Positions 1 through 9,041 of a stretch of DNA of 64,000 bases are shown piece after piece. The stretch lies in assembly GCF_030263935.1 (NCBI RefSeq), contig NZ_CP127162.1, forward strand, positions 4,492,001 to 4,556,000. The letters run 5' to 3'. Source of the DNA: Paenibacillus polygoni. GTDB lineage: Bacteria > Bacillota > Bacilli > Paenibacillales > Paenibacillaceae. Below the pieces are notes generated by a model that saw only the letters and a program-made list of their open reading frames with translations, searched no databases and had not been told where the DNA came from. The position numbers were made by a program, and so were the translations under genes. Position 1 is the stretch's first letter. Each line of letters starts with the position of its first letter.

Positions 1-198
1 TGCATTATTATACATTGATGTTTATATAAATACAACACTTTATACATTATTCTATACAAATGAAATCATTCATTATTATTTAGCACCCAGGGATTCGATG
101 AAAAATGAAATATCTATTTCCGATGTTTCCAACAGAGTGTTATGATGCATAATAGGGTTTAAATAAATCTCTATATCATATTTAAAGGAGCTATCGCT

Positions 199-1647
199 TT
201 GGATATTAATCACATCAGCTCTATTATCATTCTGGTGATCAATATGCTGCTGGCGGCAGCTGTTGTTTTCCTGGAACGAAAGGATGCTACCTCAACGTGG
301 GCTTGGCTGCTTGTGCTCACCTTCATTCCGATTCTCGGATTTGTTCTCTACCTGCTGCTTGGTCAGAACCTCACTCGCTATCGCCTCTTCCAATGGAAAG
401 AACGCGCTAAACTTAATATCGATCAGATGGTCATTGATCAAGTTCATCTTTTGCAGGAAAAAGATTTCCCGTTTCGCAAACTAGACACTTTAGAATACAA
501 AGACTTCATCTATATGCATCTTATACAAAATGGAGCTTTATTCACCGAAGATAACAAGGTCGATATCTTTGTAGACGGTCATCAGAAGTTTGATAAACTG
601 CTTGAAGATATTCATAATGCGAAAGACCATATTCACATTCAGTACTACATTTATCGTTCTGATGGACTTGGGAAACAAATTCGGGATGCACTGATTAAGA
701 AGGCTAAGGAAGGTATTTATGTACGAGTTCTTTATGATGCGCTTGGTTCTAGAACGCTGAGAAAACGTTTCTTTAAGGAACTGACTGAAGCTGGAGGAAA
801 AGTAGAAGTGTTTTTCCCATCCAAACTAAGTCCCATTAACCTTAGACTAAATTACCGGAATCACCGAAAACTCGTCATTATTGATGGACAGATTGGATAT
901 ACGGGTGGATTTAATGTAGGGGATGAGTATCTCGGTCTCGACAAAAAATTTGGATACTGGCGTGACACGCATCTGCGAATTCAAGGAACTGCAGTTGCGA
1001 CCCTTCAAGCTCGCTTTATCATGGACTGGAACGAAGCTTCTCGGTATCATGACATCACGTTTGTACCTGCCCATTTCCCTGAACCAGAAAAAACAGGCCA
1101 TGTAGGGATGCAGATCGTTACCAGCGGACCTGATGCAGAAATCGAACATATCAAGAACGGGTACATAAAGATGATATCGGCGGCCAAGAAATCAATCCTG
1201 ATTCAGACCCCGTATTTTATCCCGGATGCTAGTATGCTCGATGCTGTTCGTATCGCTTGTTTGTCGGGAATTGATGTACGTATCATGATTCCGAATAAGC
1301 CGGACCATATGTTTGTATACTGGGCAACCACTTCCTATGTTGGTGAACTGATTAAAGTGGGCGCAAAAATCTTTGTTTATGACAATGGCTTCCTCCATAC
1401 CAAAATGATTGTCGTCGATAATAAAATAGCAACCATCGGGTCAGCTAATTTCGATGTGCGCAGCTCCCGTCTGAACTTTGAAATCAATGCTTTTATCTAT
1501 GATTCTGATATTGCACAGCAGCTGACCGATGCTTTCGAAAAAGACTTACAGCTCTCAGCCGAGCTGACAGAAGAACATTACAAGCAGCGTTCCCTCTGGA
1601 TTCGCTTTAAGGAATCCATCTCCAGATTGCTTTCACCTATCTTGTAA
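199..1647 (+). CDS. cls: Cardiolipin synthase (phospholipase D superfamily)
   Basis: Membrane enzyme that condenses two phosphatidylglycerols to cardiolipin plus glycerol. Two N-terminal membrane helices (about residues 4-24 and 33-55) are followed by two phospholipase D cores with HxKxxxxD motifs: HRKLVIID at residue 222 and HTKMIVVD at residue 400. The length of 482 residues is normal for bacterial Cls. The start is TTG at 199, chosen because AAAGGAG (184-190) lies eight bases upstream and no ATG fits before the first membrane helix. It is the only plus-strand gene in the window and stands alone, closed by a bidirectional terminator. The 198 bases before it are AT-rich with several TATA-like stretches but no clear promoter. 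Confidence 0.93.
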   Translation: MDINHISSIIILVINMLLAAAVVFLERKDATSTWAWLLVLTFIPILGFVLYLLLGQNLTRYRLFQWKERAKLNIDQMVIDQVHLLQEKDFPFRKLDTLEYKDFIYMHLIQNGALFTEDNKVDIFVDGHQKFDKLLEDIHNAKDHIHIQYYIYRSDGLGKQIRDALIKKAKEGIYVRVLYDALGSRTLRKRFFKELTEAGGKVEVFFPSKLSPINLRLNYRNHRKLVIIDGQIGYTGGFNVGDEYLGLDKKFGYWRDTHLRIQGTAVATLQARFIMDWNEASRYHDITFVPAHFPEPEKTGHVGMQIVTSGPDAEIEHIKNGYIKMISAAKKSILIQTPYFIPDASMLDAVRIACLSGIDVRIMIPNKPDHMFVYWATTSYVGELIKVGAKIFVYDNGFLHTKMIVVDNKIATIGSANFDVRSSRLNFEINAFIYDSDIAQQLTDAFEKDLQLSAELTEEHYKQRSLWIRFKESISRLLSPIL

Positions 1648-1670
1648 GAGGATACGAAAAGCATAAATAC

Positions 1671-1707
1671 AAAAAAGGACAGACCGATGAAGGTCTGTCC
1701 TTTTTTT
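1671..1707. terminator. Bidirectional intrinsic terminator between cls and yitT
   Basis: Nine-base-pair stem GGACAGACC (1677-1685) / GGTCTGTCC (1692-1700) with a six-base loop. It is flanked by six A on the left and seven T on the right, so it can stop both the plus-strand cls transcript and the converging minus-strand yitT transcript. Confidence 0.88.
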
Positions 1708-1775
1708 CAGTTCATTTGAGCAACTAGCCATTTGCTACCGCATTTCCAAGTTATTTATACCATATGCTCAGCTGT

Positions 1776-2666
1776 TTAAGCTCTCGTAAATCCTTCACCT
1801 AATACTTCATGTGCATTCGTAATCGTCACAAAGGCATTCGGATCAACGGAACGTACGAGGGCTTTTAAACGAGTAATTTCATTTTGTGCAACGACGACCA
1901 TCAGCACCGTCCGATCATCATCTGTGTAACCGCCTTGTGCGGAAAGTTTGGTTAGACCACGGTCCAGATCATCGAGAATCGCTTTTGAAATGGACTCTGT
2001 TTGTTCCGAAATAATATAAGCCACTTTGGAGGTGCCAAAGCCCATTTCAACAGAGTCAATTACTTTACCTGTGACATACAAACTGATGAGAGCAAACAAA
2101 GAGTTCTCCAGTGAAAGTATCCATCCCGCCAGAATAATGACGGTTCCATCAAGCAGCATGACACATAAAGAAAGTCGTAAACCGCTAAATTTCTGAATGA
2201 TCTGTGCAAGAATCGTAAGACCACCCGTTGAACCGCGGCCCCGATATACAATCCCAATCCCTAGACCGACTCCAATCCCGCCGAAAATGGATGCCAAGAG
2301 CGGATTGCTTGTCGGAACTGCCCATGTATCCGTCAGATAAACAAAGAAGGGAAGCATAAAACTTCCGAGTAAGGAACGAACTCCATATTGTCTGCCCAGA
2401 ATGAGATAACCGGCAATAAATAGAGGGATATTCAGCGCCCACTGGGTGTACGCAGGTTCAACACCTACCGCCTCCTGCACGAGAATGGATATTCCCGATA
2501 CACCGCCTGATGCAATCTGATTGGGAACAAGGAATAAATTAAAGGCAATCGCCATAACAAACGATCCAAATATAATCAAAAATGTATCTAGTGCCATTCG
2601 TAGCGGTCCATCAATCGGAATGATGGAGTTCCATCTTTTGTTTTTGGGTTGTTGTGCTTGCTGCAT
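1776..2666 (-). CDS. yitT: YitT family membrane protein (DUF2179 C-terminal domain)
   Basis: A 296-residue YitT/YqfU-type integral membrane protein of unknown transport or sensing role. Five to six hydrophobic helices cover roughly residues 25-200, with a family-typical glycine-rich turn (GIGVGLGIGIVYRGRGSTGG, about 125-144). The last 80-90 residues form a soluble DUF2179 domain ending in TITNAHEVLGEGF. ATG at 2666 follows AAGGGGAGA (2677-2685). It is monocistronic between two terminators. Several paralogues are common in Bacillus and Paenibacillus, so the symbol is a family label rather than a proven orthology. Confidence 0.85.
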   Translation of the reverse strand: MQQAQQPKNKRWNSIIPIDGPLRMALDTFLIIFGSFVMAIAFNLFLVPNQIASGGVSGISILVQEAVGVEPAYTQWALNIPLFIAGYLILGRQYGVRSLLGSFMLPFFVYLTDTWAVPTSNPLLASIFGGIGVGLGIGIVYRGRGSTGGLTILAQIIQKFSGLRLSLCVMLLDGTVIILAGWILSLENSLFALISLYVTGKVIDSVEMGFGTSKVAYIISEQTESISKAILDDLDRGLTKLSAQGGYTDDDRTVLMVVVAQNEITRLKALVRSVDPNAFVTITNAHEVLGEGFTRA

Positions 2667-2775
2667 TACGTTCTAATCTCCCCTTAAAATAATATCGCTA
2701 TATATTTATTTCATAATCCATGCCACAAGGATAAAAATGATTACGGCATGATCGATGTATCCCCTATTTCAACCA

Positions 2776-2820
2776 GCAAAAAAATTCCTACACGGTTATA
2801 CCCCTTACCATGTAGGAATT
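2776..2820 (-). terminator. Terminator of prfB (minus strand)
   Basis: Perfect ten-base stem (2783-2792 with 2811-2820), read on the minus strand as AATTCCTACA...TGTAGGAATT and followed by seven T. It ends about ten bases beyond the prfB stop codon. Confidence 0.88.
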
Positions 2821-2829
2821 CCCTATAAA

Positions 2830-3943
2830 TTATTCAGACTCCACCTTAATTTGCTTGCGGAGATATCCGTCAATAAACGGATCCAGGTCGCCATCCATGA
2901 CAGCACCTACGTTCCCTGATTCTACACTTGTACGGTGATCCTTTACCATACTATAGGGATGGAACACGTAGGAACGAATCTGGCTGCCCCATGCAATATC
3001 CGACTGTTCCCCTCGGATTTCATCCAGTTGTTTTCTTTGTTCTTCTATTTTACGTTCATAGAGTTTAGAACGAAGCATCGTCATCGCACGCTCACGGTTC
3101 TTGATCTGAGAACGTTCATTCTGACATGTTACGACTACACCCGAAGGTAAATGGGTGATACGCACCGCGGAATCCGTCGTATTGATATGCTGACCACCGG
3201 CACCACTTGCCCGGTACGTATCAATCTTCAGATCTTCCGTCCGGATATCCACCTCTACATCTTCCGTAATCTCCGGTACCACATCACAAGATACAAAAGA
3301 AGTATGTCTACGGCCAGAAGAATCGAAAGGTGAGATCCGAACCAGTCGGTGTACTCCTTTTTCCGCTTTTAGATAACCGTAGGCATTATAACCTTTGATG
3401 GAGAGAGTTACACTTTTAATGCCTGCCTCATCTCCCGCTAGATAGTCGAGCACTTCCACTTTGAAGCCATGTTTCTCGGCCCAGCGTGTATACATCCGAA
3501 GCAGCATCTCGCCCCAATCCTGGGATTCCGTTCCGCCTGCCCCTGGGTGAAGTTCGAGAATTGCATTCATTTTGTCATAAGGCTGATCGAGAAGTAACTG
3601 TAGTTCGAACTCATCCAGCTTATTCACAAGCGATTTGATGGTCTCTCCTACTTCAGCAGCGACATCTTCATCGCCCTCTTCGTCGGCAAGTTCCATCATC
3701 ATCGTGGCATCGTCATATTCTCGTTGTAACTTCAAATAATCGTCCACGGATCCTTTTACCGCGTTCATCTCAGCAATGATTGCTTGTGCTTTATCACTAT
3801 CGTCCCAAAAATCAGGAGCAGACATTTTCTCTTCAAAGTTAGCAATCATTTCATTCTTTAGGTCTAAGTCAAAGAGACCCCCTAAGGTTGGTTAATTTCT
3901 TGCTGATTTCGCGCAAATCTTGTTTTACGGACGGATCGATCAT
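2830..3943 (-). CDS. prfB: Peptide chain release factor 2, made by programmed +1 frameshift
   Basis: Release factor RF2 recognises UGA/UAA and hydrolyses peptidyl-tRNA. Translation starts at ATG 3943 (AGAGAGGAA upstream) and reads 24 codons ([10 protein letters not shown]...). It then meets an in-frame TGA at 3871-3869 inside CTTTGAC; a +1 shift continues with DLDLKNE and 339 further residues, about 370 in total, the normal RF2 length. The codon-recognition tripeptide SPF (about 204-206, in [15 protein letters not shown]) and the catalytic GGQ (about 249-251, in [10 protein letters not shown]) are intact. It lies downstream of secA, the usual Bacillota order. The split reading frame is autoregulation, not a mutation. 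Confidence 0.95.
3868..3883 (-). promoter_or_regulatory. prfB: prfB programmed +1 frameshift site
   Basis: On the minus strand the sequence reads AGGGGGTCTCTTTGAC. An internal Shine-Dalgarno-like AGGGGG stands three bases before the slippery CTT, followed by the TGA stop and C. This is the classical RF2 autoregulatory recoding signal: low RF2 slows reading of UGA and lets the ribosome slip to the +1 frame. Confidence 0.95.
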
Positions 3944-4061
3944 ATTGCAAATTCCTCTCTTTACTGTAGATAAAGCCCCATCAGAGCCTGCCAGGTATAC
4001 TAGCAAGCTCCAAGGAGCTGTATAGGTTGTTATATGTTTACGTTATTGTATGGCTGGTTGA

Positions 4062-6566
4062 TTAATTTTGTCCATGGCATTGTTTATATTTCTTGCCGCT
4101 GCCGCAAGGACAAGGATCGTTACGTCCGATCTGGTCATCCACTTTCACAGGACGTTTCTCCGCAGGTTCGCCGCTGGTAGAAATTTTGTTCTCATCCACT
4201 ACCGCTTGACGTTCCTGGTTGCTCTCGATTTGAGCTCTCATGACATAGGTCGAAACTTCTTCCTGAATGGTAGCGATCATCTCATGGAACATCGCAAAAC
4301 CTTCAAACTGGTATTCGCGAAGCGGATCGGTACCGCCGTATGCTCTAAGGTGAATCCCTTGACGGAGTTGATCCATCGCATCGATGTGATCCATCCATTT
4401 GCTGTCTACAGAACGAAGCACGATAACTTTCTCGAATTCACGAACCATATCTTCCCCGATTCGTTCTTCTCGCTCGTCATATTTCTTCTGCACTTTATCG
4501 AAGATAAATTCGACGATCTCTCCGACTTCTTTGCCCCATAGATCATCACGTGTAATGGCGCCTTCTTCAAGCATTTTGCTGTTGATATAGTCTGCCACTT
4601 CTTGCAGTTCCCAGTTCTCAGGAATGTCATCTACACAGTGTGCTTCCACATTACGCTGAATCGTTCCGCGAATCATCTCCATAACAATGGTTTTGATGTT
4701 CTCGGATTCGAGCACTTCACGGCGCTGTTTATAAATAACTTCACGCTGCTGATTCATAACATCATCGTACTGGAGTACGACTTTACGCATATCAAAGTTA
4801 TTACCCTCTACCCGTTTCTGAGCAGATTCTACAGCACGTGTAATCATTTTACTCTCAATCGGTTGATCTTCTTCAAATCCAAGACGCTCCATCATGTTCA
4901 GTACATTATCTGCACCAAAACGTTTCATCAGTTCATCTCCAAGAGAGAGATAGAACTGTGTGGAACCTGGATCACCTTGACGTCCTGCACGGCCGCGCAG
5001 CTGGTTATCAATCCGACGGGATTCGTGACGTTCCGTACCAATAATGTGAAGGCCGCCTAGTTCAGCTACACCATCACCCAAAATAATATCTGTACCCCGT
5101 CCAGCCATGTTCGTTGCAATCGTAACTGCACCCGCTTGGCCAGCACCGGAGATAATTTGTGCTTCTTCTGCATGGTATTTCGCATTCAGTACCTGATGCT
5201 TCACGCCTTTACGTTTAAGCATTTCGGAGAGAAGTTCAGAGTTTTCAATGGAGATCGTACCTACGAGTACCGGCTGGTTCTTCGCATGACGTTCTACGAT
5301 CTCATTCACAACTGCTTTAAACTTGCCTTCCACACTCTTGTACACAATATCCGCCATATCATCACGGCGATTTGGACGGTTGGTTGGCACTTGGAGTACT
5401 TCAAGTCCATAAATTTTCTTGAACTCTTCTTCCTCGGTCTTCGCCGTACCTGTCATACCTGCCAGCTTCTTGTACATCCGGAAATAGTTCTGGAATGTAA
5501 TCGTAGCAAGTGTCATGCTCTCGTTCTGAACCTGAATTGCCTCTTTTGCTTCAATCGCTTGGTGGAGACCATCACTATAACGGCGTCCAGCCATCAGGCG
5601 TCCCGTAAATTCATCAACGATCACAACTTCATCATCGGTTACTACATAATCCACGTCACGGCGCATAATGACATTCGCTTTGAGGGCCTGTACGACATGA
5701 TGATTCAGTGTAACGTTCGCTTGGTCATACAAGTTCTCAATGCCAAAAGCACGTTCTGCTTTTGCAACCCCTGCTTCGGTAAGGGCCACGGATTTCACTT
5801 TAATATCTACCGTGTAATCTTCTTCTGCAACGAGACGTTTCACAAAACGATCTGCTGCAAAATAAAGTTCAGTCGATTTTTGAGCTTGTCCTGAAATGAT
5901 TAGCGGTGTACGAGCTTCATCGACCAAGATGGAATCGACTTCGTCAATAATACAGTAGTAAAGCGGACGCTGTACCATTTGCTCTTTATAAAGGACCATG
6001 TTATCGCGGAGATAATCAAATCCGAATTCATTGTTTGTACCGTACGTAATATCGCAAGCATATGCTGCCTGTTTTGCCGCATGATCCATACCGTTGAGGT
6101 TAATCCCAACACTCATGCCTAGGAATTCATAGATCTGTCCCATCTCTTGGCTATCCCGCTGAGCAAGGTAATCGTTGACCGTAACAACATGGACCCCTTT
6201 ACCTAATAATGCATTCAGATACACAGGAAGCGTACCTACGAGGGTCTTACCTTCCCCTGTCTTCATCTCTGCAATACGGCCTTCATGAAGGGCAATACCA
6301 CCGATCATCTGTACATCATAATGACGCTTGTTCAGGACCCGTTTAGATGCTTCCCGCACCGTAGCAAAAGCTTCAGGCAATAGTTCGTCGAGCGTAGCTC
6401 CCTTTTCAATACGAGAACGGAATTCCTCCGTTTTACCTTGCAGCTGAGCGTCGGAAAGCGCGGTAAATTCCGGTTCCATTTTATTAATTACATCGACCGT
6501 CTTCATCAGACGTTTGACATCACGCTCATTGGTGTCGCCGAAGATCTTCTTCACTAGTCCTAGCAT
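4062..6566 (-). CDS. secA: Preprotein translocase ATPase SecA
   Basis: Motor ATPase that drives unfolded preproteins through SecYEG. The 834-residue protein carries Walker A MKTGEGKT (101-108), DEAD-type [16 protein letters not shown] (about 205-220), helicase-like motifs [10 protein letters not shown] and [13 protein letters not shown] in NBD2, and the C-terminal zinc/SecB-binding tail [17 protein letters not shown] 6566 follows AAAGGGG. Its length fits the canonical SecA (SecA1); no SecA2 paralogue is visible here. It is followed by prfB with about 118 bases between; no strong terminator was seen in that gap, so read-through into prfB is possible. Confidence 0.97.
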   Translation of the reverse strand: MLGLVKKIFGDTNERDVKRLMKTVDVINKMEPEFTALSDAQLQGKTEEFRSRIEKGATLDELLPEAFATVREASKRVLNKRHYDVQMIGGIALHEGRIAEMKTGEGKTLVGTLPVYLNALLGKGVHVVTVNDYLAQRDSQEMGQIYEFLGMSVGINLNGMDHAAKQAAYACDITYGTNNEFGFDYLRDNMVLYKEQMVQRPLYYCIIDEVDSILVDEARTPLIISGQAQKSTELYFAADRFVKRLVAEEDYTVDIKVKSVALTEAGVAKAERAFGIENLYDQANVTLNHHVVQALKANVIMRRDVDYVVTDDEVVIVDEFTGRLMAGRRYSDGLHQAIEAKEAIQVQNESMTLATITFQNYFRMYKKLAGMTGTAKTEEEEFKKIYGLEVLQVPTNRPNRRDDMADIVYKSVEGKFKAVVNEIVERHAKNQPVLVGTISIENSELLSEMLKRKGVKHQVLNAKYHAEEAQIISGAGQAGAVTIATNMAGRGTDIILGDGVAELGGLHIIGTERHESRRIDNQLRGRAGRQGDPGSTQFYLSLGDELMKRFGADNVLNMMERLGFEEDQPIESKMITRAVESAQKRVEGNNFDMRKVVLQYDDVMNQQREVIYKQRREVLESENIKTIVMEMIRGTIQRNVEAHCVDDIPENWELQEVADYINSKMLEEGAITRDDLWGKEVGEIVEFIFDKVQKKYDEREERIGEDMVREFEKVIVLRSVDSKWMDHIDAMDQLRQGIHLRAYGGTDPLREYQFEGFAMFHEMIATIQEEVSTYVMRAQIESNQERQAVVDENKISTSGEPAEKRPVKVDDQIGRNDPCPCGSGKKYKQCHGQN

Positions 6567-6949
6567 GGTTAACCCCTTTCGTGCAAACAGATAATATAAT
6601 CAAGCTCGGCATACTAAGGGTAGTGTTAGAAAACTCCAATGTGAAATACATTAACAGTTCTTACATGCACAAGCTGACGTTATCAAAATCATATTATTAA
6701 AATCATATATATATAGAAACATATCCATTATAAATTAAACCCAAACTCGGGCTTCAATTGAAAAATGGTTTTGCCTAAATTGTAACAGTTTGTAAAGACT
6801 GTCGCAACACGGAGCACCCTTTATTTTACTTGATTTACCATCGATCTTACGAGTTTTATGGCAAAAAGCAGACTCTCACCCCGTGTATATATTAGACGCA
6901 GGTCCTGCCTAATAAGTTTCGCTTCATCTGTATGCAATTAATGGAAATC
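6567..6949. other. Non-coding region upstream of secA
   Basis: AT-rich stretch with no credible ORF. It should hold the secA promoter. One weak minus-strand candidate is TTGGAG, 17 bases, TAGTAT, roughly 100 bases before the gene. I see no riboswitch-like set of conserved hairpins and no repeat; part of the region may be a secA leader. Confidence 0.35.
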
Positions 6950-6984
6950 AAAAAGGACCCCCTTTCCGCAGAATTGGAGGCCCT
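6950..6984 (-). terminator. Terminator of hpf
   Basis: Minus-strand hairpin AGGGCCTCC (6984-6976) pairing with GGGGGTCCT (6962-6954) through two G-U pairs, with a 13-base loop and five T directly after. It lies about 90 bases beyond the hpf stop codon. Confidence 0.75.
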
Positions 6985-7073
6985 TCACTATCATCATATT
7001 ATAATATTCTCATTCAACACTTAAGTAATTCATAAAGAAAATATCAGATATCCTTCGCTTCCGAGTGGAAGGG

Positions 7074-7640
7074 CTATTCTTTCTCAATTAAACCATATTT
7101 ACCGTCTTTACGTTTGTAAACGACGTTTACTTCATTATTCTCAATATTGGAGAATACGAAGAAATTATGGCCGATCATATTCATCTGCAGAATCGCTTCT
7201 TCCACATCCATCGGTTTGAGTAAGAAACGTTTCGTACGCACCACTTCAAAATCATCAATATCCATATCCAGTTCATCATCGGTTGTAGGAGATGCACTAG
7301 CAGGCACATTTTCTACAAAGAGAGTCTTCAGATTGCCTTCTTGGCGGAATTTACGATTGATCTTTGTTTTGTGCTTGCGAATCTGACGTTCAAGCTTGTC
7401 TACTACAGCATCGATGGAGCCATACATATCATTGCTTTCATCTTCTGCGCGGAGTACTAGACCTTTCATAGGAATGGTTACCTCTACGGTGTGCAGGCCT
7501 CGATTAACACTTAGCGTAACATTGCCATCAGAGGTAAGAGGTTCGTCGAAATACTTTTCCAGTTTATTCAGCTTCTTATCTACGTAATCTTTCAAAGCAT
7601 CAGTAACCTCGATTTGTTGTCCTCGAATACTCAAATTCAT
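7074..7640 (-). CDS. hpf: Long-form ribosome hibernation promoting factor
   Basis: Binds the 30S decoding region and, through its C-terminal domain, dimerises ribosomes to inactive 100S particles in stationary phase. The N-terminal HPF/YfiA fold (about 1-100) starts MNLSIRGQQIEVTDAL and includes the basic helix KLERQIRKHKTKINRKFRQ. A poorly conserved linker follows, then the C-terminal dimerisation domain (about 130-188, EVVRTKRFLLKPMDVEEAIL). The 188-residue length marks the long form typical of Bacillota. ATG 7640 has an ideal AAGGAGG site. Single gene with its own promoter and terminator, next to secA as in Bacillus. Confidence 0.95.
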   Translation of the reverse strand: MNLSIRGQQIEVTDALKDYVDKKLNKLEKYFDEPLTSDGNVTLSVNRGLHTVEVTIPMKGLVLRAEDESNDMYGSIDAVVDKLERQIRKHKTKINRKFRQEGNLKTLFVENVPASASPTTDDELDMDIDDFEVVRTKRFLLKPMDVEEAILQMNMIGHNFFVFSNIENNEVNVVYKRKDGKYGLIEKE

Positions 7641-7670
7641 AGGGCAGTCCTCCTTTTCCTTTACACCTCG

Positions 7671-7700
7671 ATTATAACATGAATGATATGGTAAAGTAAA
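7671..7700 (-). promoter_or_regulatory. Probable sigma-A promoter of hpf
   Basis: Perfect minus-strand -10 TATAAT (7671-7676), 18-base spacer, and -35 TTTACT (7695-7700), about 30 bases upstream of the hpf start. A stationary-phase promoter could also lie farther up; none was convincingly seen. Confidence 0.55.
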
Positions 7701-7813
7701 AAATTAAAGCGGTTTCTTTGTTCATATGAAAAGAGATGTGACAATTTTATTAAGTCCGTTTGAAAAGGGTTGCAATCGGTTAATACTAGAGTTAATTCTT
7801 CCTAAGAAAACAT

Positions 7814-7844
7814 AAAAAAACCTCAAGACCGAAGTCTCAAGGTT
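7814..7844 (-). terminator. Terminator of the cold-shock gene
   Basis: Eleven-base-pair minus-strand stem (7834-7844 with 7819-7829, two G-U pairs) with tetraloop TTCG, followed by a T run. Confidence 0.85.
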
Positions 7845-7910
7845 TGAAGCTAACTACTATACAATTGTTAACCATCTAACCGTATATGTAGGTCGGACTA
7901 TGCCGGATGA

Positions 7911-8108
7911 TTATAATTTGATTACGTTAGCTGCTTGTGGTCCACGCGCACCTTCAACGATCTCGAATTCTACGGATTGACCTTCTTCCAAAGTTTTGAA
8001 TCCTTCGGATTGAATTGCGGAAAAGTGAACGAATACATCGCCGCCATCCTCAGTTTCGATAAAACCATAACCTTTTTCTGCGTTAAACCATTTAACTTTA
8101 CCTTGCAT
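7911..8108 (-). CDS. Cold-shock protein (CspA/CspD family)
   Basis: Single OB-fold RNA chaperone of 65 residues that melts mRNA secondary structure. RNP1 is KGYGFIE (12-18) and RNP2 is VFVHF (25-29); the N-terminal [15 protein letters not shown] is typical. ATG 8108 follows GAAGGGAA. Monocistronic with its own sigma-A-like promoter; the leader of roughly 45 bases is shorter than the long cold-inducible cspA leader of enteric bacteria. Which Bacillus paralogue (cspB, cspC or cspD) it matches cannot be decided by eye. Confidence 0.95.
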   Translation of the reverse strand: MQGKVKWFNAEKGYGFIETEDGGDVFVHFSAIQSEGFKTLEEGQSVEFEIVEGARGPQAANVIKL

Positions 8109-8160
8109 GCACGAACATTCCCTTCGTCTTCAAATGAAGTGAGCGTAGCTCACAATTCAG

Positions 8161-8190
8161 ACTATAACATCCAAACTTATCCATTGTCAA
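8161..8190 (-). promoter_or_regulatory. Sigma-A promoter of the cold-shock gene
   Basis: Perfect minus-strand -35 TTGACA (8185-8190), 18-base spacer, and -10 TATAGT (8161-8166). It sits about 55 bases upstream of the start codon. Confidence 0.75.
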
Positions 8191-8308
8191 TTGGAAAAGA
8201 AAATGATTACCTGCAAATATATAACATATCAATGTTAATAATTTTAGAGGTGAATATAGTATCTTCACTAATACAAAGTAGTCCCCACACCTCTGTAATT
8301 TAGATTAA

Positions 8309-8644
8309 TTATTTCCGGCGATCTAGAAGGAAACTCTCAGAGCTATATGGATTCTCATATGCATTACGCTGCGTCTTTATAAGGGTTCGTTTCTGTATCC
8401 AATCCATTGCTTCATTCTTTAGTTCTTCCATTTTCTTATAAATAACTGAATCAAACTCTAAAAGTGCCCTTATCTTCACTTTCATTTCACTAGACACATT
8501 ATAATTAACAACCTCTGCTAGTAGAAAACCAATTAATTTTTGACGACCTTCAACAAATTCTTCTACATCCTCGAAGGTTATAAAATCAAGGCGACTCAGA
8601 AAATGTAAGGTAAGCTCCTCCAACTCTCTAATATAGCTATTCAT
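8309..8644 (-). CDS. fliT: FliT-like flagellar export chaperone
   Basis: Small, largely helical 111-residue protein, last of the flaG-fliD-fliS-fliT operon and overlapping fliS by eight bases (translational coupling). FliT-type proteins cap the filament-cap protein FliD before export. Primary sequence is poorly conserved in this family, so the call rests mainly on position, size and the predicted helical hairpin (about residues 1-85). The C-terminal tail is polar (NPYSSESFLLDRRK). Confidence 0.7.
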   Translation of the reverse strand: MNSYIRELEELTLHFLSRLDFITFEDVEEFVEGRQKLIGFLLAEVVNYNVSSEMKVKIRALLEFDSVIYKKMEELKNEAMDWIQKRTLIKTQRNAYENPYSSESFLLDRRK

Positions 8645-9032
8645 TTCCTATACCAGCATTAGCAATTTTACTTGCTTGGATCCAAGTATCTCTCAGCTCA
8701 ATTAACAGTATAAGCGTTGTGGAAGCAGGTTCAGCACACTTTTTAATATTAGCCTGAACTAGTGAGTAATTCATATATTCATACAGTGAAAATAGGTCTT
8801 TAGAAATAGTTATGTCATGATTTAACGTTGACATAAGTTCGCTGATAATCATCTGCGCTTTTCCAAAATAACTGTTTACCTGGTCATAATTCCGTATTTC
8901 TAACTCTTGAAGGGCAGTTTTGATAAATTTAATTGCACCATCATATAGCATAATGACCAACTGAGAGGGTTTGGATGTTTGTACGGAAGACTGACGATAT
9001 TTTTCATATGGATTAGCAATCATCTTATTCAC
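8637..9032 (-). CDS. fliS: Flagellar export chaperone FliS (flagellin chaperone)
   Basis: Cytosolic four-helix chaperone that binds the C-terminal D0 segment of flagellin and prevents premature polymerisation; in Bacillus it also supports FliW-CsrA control by holding flagellin. The 131 residues show the family N-terminus NPYEKYRQSSVQTSKPSQLV and the LMLYDGAIKFI-like helix (VIMLYDGAIKFIKTA). It follows fliD by nine bases and overlaps fliT. Confidence 0.93.
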   Translation of the reverse strand: MNKMIANPYEKYRQSSVQTSKPSQLVIMLYDGAIKFIKTALQELEIRNYDQVNSYFGKAQMIISELMSTLNHDITISKDLFSLYEYMNYSLVQANIKKCAEPASTTLILLIELRDTWIQASKIANAGIGNE

Positions 9033-9041
9033 TCCTTCATA

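Noticed and set aside
2830..3943. In-frame stop within prfB as a pseudogene
   Set aside because: The stop lies in the exact RF2 programmed frameshift signal with internal Shine-Dalgarno, and all catalytic motifs are intact.
5136..5894. 252-residue plus-strand ORF opposite secA
   Set aside because: Antisense shadow of a conserved secA region; no ribosome site, Cys/Phe/His-rich composition typical of a reverse-strand frame.
8274..8308. AGAGGTG...CACCTCT pair after fliT as a terminator
   Set aside because: Only seven pairs with a loop of about 35 bases and no T run.
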